In this document: piece by piece, positions 60,746 through 64,000 of the stretch
How positions within the stretch are numbered: the first letter of the stretch is position 1
Layout: the number at the start of each line of letters is the position of its first letter
From: Tretioscincus oriximinensis
Taxonomy: Eukaryota; Chordata; Lepidosauria; Squamata; Gymnophthalmidae
Length of the DNA: 64,000 nucleotides
Reading direction: 5' to 3'
NCBI GenBank assembly: GCA_022410635.1
Contig: JAJVDF010000003.1
Coordinates: 6,105,903-6,169,902, forward strand
Position numbers and translations under genes: made by a program
The notes under the pieces: generated by a model
Database searches by the model: none
What the model saw: the letters and a program-made list of their open reading frames with translations, nothing else
Told to the model about the DNA's origin: nothing

Positions 60746-61902
60746 CGGCAATCCTACACTCATGCACTCAGTATGGACAAACTATAGCTAATGCAGAGTT
60801 AATGTGAACTGCATAACAATGNAGTTGTTATATATATATATTTGAGAGAGAATTGCCCTCAGACCCCTTTGTTGCTGTGTAATCAGCATGTGGCAACCCC
60901 ATTTTCCATTTGGAGCAAATGGAAAACGAGTCAAGTGAGTGCTGAGTGGCATGGCTTTGACTCCCGTTTTTTCCTCTAGTGAGAACGGAACCCCATAGAA
61001 ACCACAACAGATGAAGGGATAGGCAGGTATTTGCTAGGTNTGTTACCAGGCCACAGTTAACAAGCCAAGGGTCTGATGAAAGCAAAGTTAATTTTCAGAA
61101 CCATAATCTATTCACAAACGAAGCAAGACACAATGCAGCTGGTTACGATATTGTCTCCATCATTGGGTTTTGCAGTGTACTATTTAAATAGGATGCTGTT
61201 GGCAGGACCTCCTCACCCAAAGACACAACTGCTTTCACTAATGAAACACAGCTGCCTAGCCTGTAGAGCCACAGCTGTATTTCTTTTCCATCCTGGCTCC
61301 TATCAACCCTTAAGCTCTTTCCTGACAACAGCAGGGGGGAAGGGGGTTGCTATTGTCTTTGCTGTACAACACTGTTTCTTTGCTCTTGCAAATGAATCTG
61401 CCTTGCCTCTTCCTCCACATTTATAGGACCTGCAGTCTCCATTGGAACAAAGCTGAGAGAAATTTCACTGAGCAATAGGAAGTGTGAGTAGATGTCCCGG
61501 GATTCATCTGGCTCTTTCTTATTGGAGGACTTTCCGGAGCAACCTGCAATTCAGCAGTGTTGAGTAAGGTGTTGCCAGGCATTATTTTCTTAGAGAAGAA
61601 TCAAGATTGAGCACTAGGGAAATTACTATCTTGGCAAAGCAATTCCAAGCTGAAGTTGCCAAGACTAGATCCTTGACTGCATCTACAGTGCACGTTTTGG
61701 CCCACATATTTGACCCAAGCATTCAGGAAACAGATGTTAGTTATGATGATCTGTCTCTGTGGAGAAACTGCTGGCTCATAAAGGTTAGGTTAACCAAGAG
61801 GAGGAAGTTGCATGGTCAGGTGGGGGAAGAGGTGCCTACTGCTTGTTCACACACCACTCCCAGTGGCAGCAACCAGGATTGCCAGATAAATGTCCAGGCT
61901 GC

Positions 61903-62193
61903 ATCAACTGTGTTTGGGGCTTCGTTTGCACACAAAAAGCCAAAAAATCCCAAGTATGTCCAAAGTTGGCTGATGATTTGGAAACTCTGAATTAGTCAGA
62001 CTAACATCAGCTGTATTTTTTAGTTCCTTTGCATGCAAAAAGCCAAGAAATCCCAGATGTGTCCAACCGTTGGCTGATGATGTGGAAACCCTGAATTTAC
62101 TAGAATCAACTATATTTGGAAAGCTTCTTTTGCATATAAAAAGCCAGGAAATCTCAGGTGTGTCCAACAGTTGGCTGATAATTGACAAACCCA
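61903..62193. repeat. Three-unit tandem repeat, period about 100 bp
   Basis: Units 61903-62005, 62006-62104 and 62105-62193 each start ATCA(A/G)CT, contain TTTGCA(C/T)..AAAAAGCCA(A/G)..AATC and end GTTGGCTGATGAT..GGAAAC (the third is truncated). By eye identity is about 75%. A related pair lies at 16560-16750. The minus strand is open through all three units (61904-62194), but unit lengths of 103 and 99 shift the frame, which argues against coding. Confidence 0.8.
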
Positions 62194-62199
62194 AGTGAG

Positions 62200-64000
62200 C
62201 ATATGCTCAGCCCAAACTGGTCCAACAGTTTTCTTTTGGGTGCTGTAGATTCCAGTAGACTTGCCACCAAGATACTTCTTCCTTCAGGGTCTGAAGGAAT
62301 GCCAAGAGCTAAATCATCCTCCCAATGATCTCCTTGCTTGTTTACAGTTAAACTTGTGCTATTTAAAGTCTTGGTAGAATAGGGCTGTTGATGCATGTGA
62401 CCAGAGCTTTCCTTCCTAAAGAGAGAAATCTGCCTTAAACACTTTTATTGTACAAATGGTAAAATCAGAAAGCTTCACACCACTGCACCACAGAGTGAAA
62501 TTGGTTGGTCTTATCTTATGCATTATTTAGGATTAAATCCAGGTTTTCCTTGCCCCTGGTTGGTTCTTCTACTACCATCCNCTCTAAAGTACAATCGGCT
62601 AGCATGTCTAAGAATTTTATCTCTCTTTTGTGAGTTGAACAAGAGTTCACCCAGTCTGGGAGGAGGTAGTTGAAGTCACCCATTATGACTACCCTTCACT
62701 TTCGTAAAGCTGTCATGACCTTGTGTTCCAAATGAGCGTTTCCTAATATTAACATACTTCTCATATTAGACTCGTTATCTTACTTGGTAATACTTTGGTG
62801 GATGGGTTTGTTTTACCTAGAAATTCCAGTTCATAGGATTCTTACACCATCTCCAGTCTCCATCTCCCTTTCCTTTAGGTCAGGGTGCACACGTACACCA
62901 CCTGACCTGCCACATCTTACAAGTTCACAGAGCTGGACANAAGAGCTGGTCCAGCAGTTGGAGTAAGTGCAGACAGTTGTGGCTGGAGACAATGATGGTG
63001 GTGGCTCGCTGTGCTCTGAACACAAGGCAGACAGTGTCCTTCAGGCCAAAGCTTAATGACATGAGACAACCAAGTGCNGGGGGCTGGAAAGTGGTTGGCA
63101 ATGGCTGGCTGCACACTATATGGTGCCACCCAAGAAGCATGTGCCCTCCTCCACTTGGAATTGATAGCCAAAGGGAGGGAGTAGCAGNAAGGGTCACCTA
63201 ATATTTAGAGTGGGATAAAATGTTTTAGAAATGCCTTTATCATATCAGCATAGGACTCACATTTTCCTATCACCTAATCACCGTGCCTTTTAAAAAAAAT
63301 CTTTTCTGGATCTTTTGCTGAATCCTTGCGTGCAAAGATTATACAACCAAACTAACAAACAAACACAACTGCTGGGCCATGTCTGATTTCCCATTAAACT
63401 GGAGATATACTCGAACTGAACCAAAACTTTTGCGTTGTTATGTCTCTGGGGCACTCCTATATTAGAAATCGCCCTACATTCTATGCCCATCTCTATGGTC
63501 ACCAGGAAAAAGGATATATGTGCTGCTTCTTCAATGGGTTTAGAAAAGAGGAAATATCTACAGATGGTTTTAATAAACTCCACTTGCTGAAATTGAAGGT
63601 GTAGCNTTCACTTAATTATCATACTTCTAATTTTCTTTCCTTTTACTGCCCAAATTCTTACGCTTGCCCACATACTTGTTTTTCCCTTCACTACAATCAT
63701 TTTCATGACAGTCTTCCTAATTCTGATTTGGGTTCATAACATTCTACCACTTTTCTACTCAATTTGTCTACCTTGAATGATAGCAACCTTCTTTTTGTTG
63801 TTGTAGGGCAGCACATAATTTAACAACAACAAATAAGTCACAACATATGATTTTCAGAGCTATACCCATATAAAGTAATGGAAAACAAGCAAATTATAAT
63901 AGATGTGGTTTAGGCATAAATATTCTTAGCTATTCTTGGAGTTAAAAGAAAGCATAAATCACTGGACACAGCAGGACCTTAAGTAAGCTGATAGCAGACA
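62200..64000. other. Intergenic or intronic, nothing recognised
   Basis: No exon, RNA gene or repeat end recognised. A handful of N bases. Confidence 0.45.

Noticed and set aside
61904..62194. Minus-strand 96-codon frame over the tandem repeat, as a repeat protein
   Set aside because: Unit lengths of 103 and 99 bases put successive units in different frames, so the peptide repeat is not kept.

Overview
This is a vertebrate genomic window, most likely from a squamate reptile (lizard, gecko or snake). The evidence is one intact amniote-type gene, KCNA1 (Kv1.1), in a background of CR1, L1, Ty3/Gypsy, Tc1/mariner and hAT remnants, plus a decayed tRNA-derived SINE at about 21.6 kb that resembles the squamate-restricted Sauria SINE. 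Single N bases are scattered through the assembly. No prokaryotic features are present. Repeat-family names rest on remembered consensus features and conceptual translation; no search was run.

Layout. 1-1573 is the KCNA1 5' region, with a good splice donor at 343. 1574-3058 is the single-exon KCNA1 coding sequence, 494 aa, complete. 3059 to about 4.1 kb is a probable 3' UTR with an AATAAA signal at 4088. From 4.8 to 48.5 kb I find no host gene. This stretch holds interspersed repeats: a large inverted repeat (4.85-6.08 kb), a CR1 LINE with endonuclease and RT remnants (13.2-15.4 kb), a Ty3/Gypsy pol remnant on the minus strand (22.4-23.6 kb), a dead Tc1 transposase (25.1-26.2 kb), L1 fragments (12.0, 27.5-30.4, 34.7-35.8, 39.5-40.4, 43.3 kb), and several families of short inverted-repeat elements. 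48.6-50.2 kb is a clear CpG island with a candidate 62-nt exon (48944-49005) on the plus strand. It may be a 5' exon and promoter of the next gene; NTF3 is my tentative guess from mammalian gene order and a short resemblance. 50.2-64 kb returns to repeats (CR1 3' ends, MITEs, a 100-bp tandem array at 61.9 kb) with no recognisable gene.

The most unusual material is a set of short palindromic retroposon-like copies (6.8, 16.0, 40.5, 46.7, 58.1 kb). All share one fixed end, have variable opposite ends, carry 11-13 bp target duplications, and contain a CTGAAGA...GAAA core that looks like a hammerhead-ribozyme catalytic core. This pattern fits terminal pieces of a Penelope-like element better than a DNA transposon. 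A second family (8.6, 11.3, 38.9 kb) has CAGTGCT termini and 8-bp target duplications (hAT type). It carries paired TGACATCA/TGATGTCA sites that look like CpG-decayed cAMP response elements.
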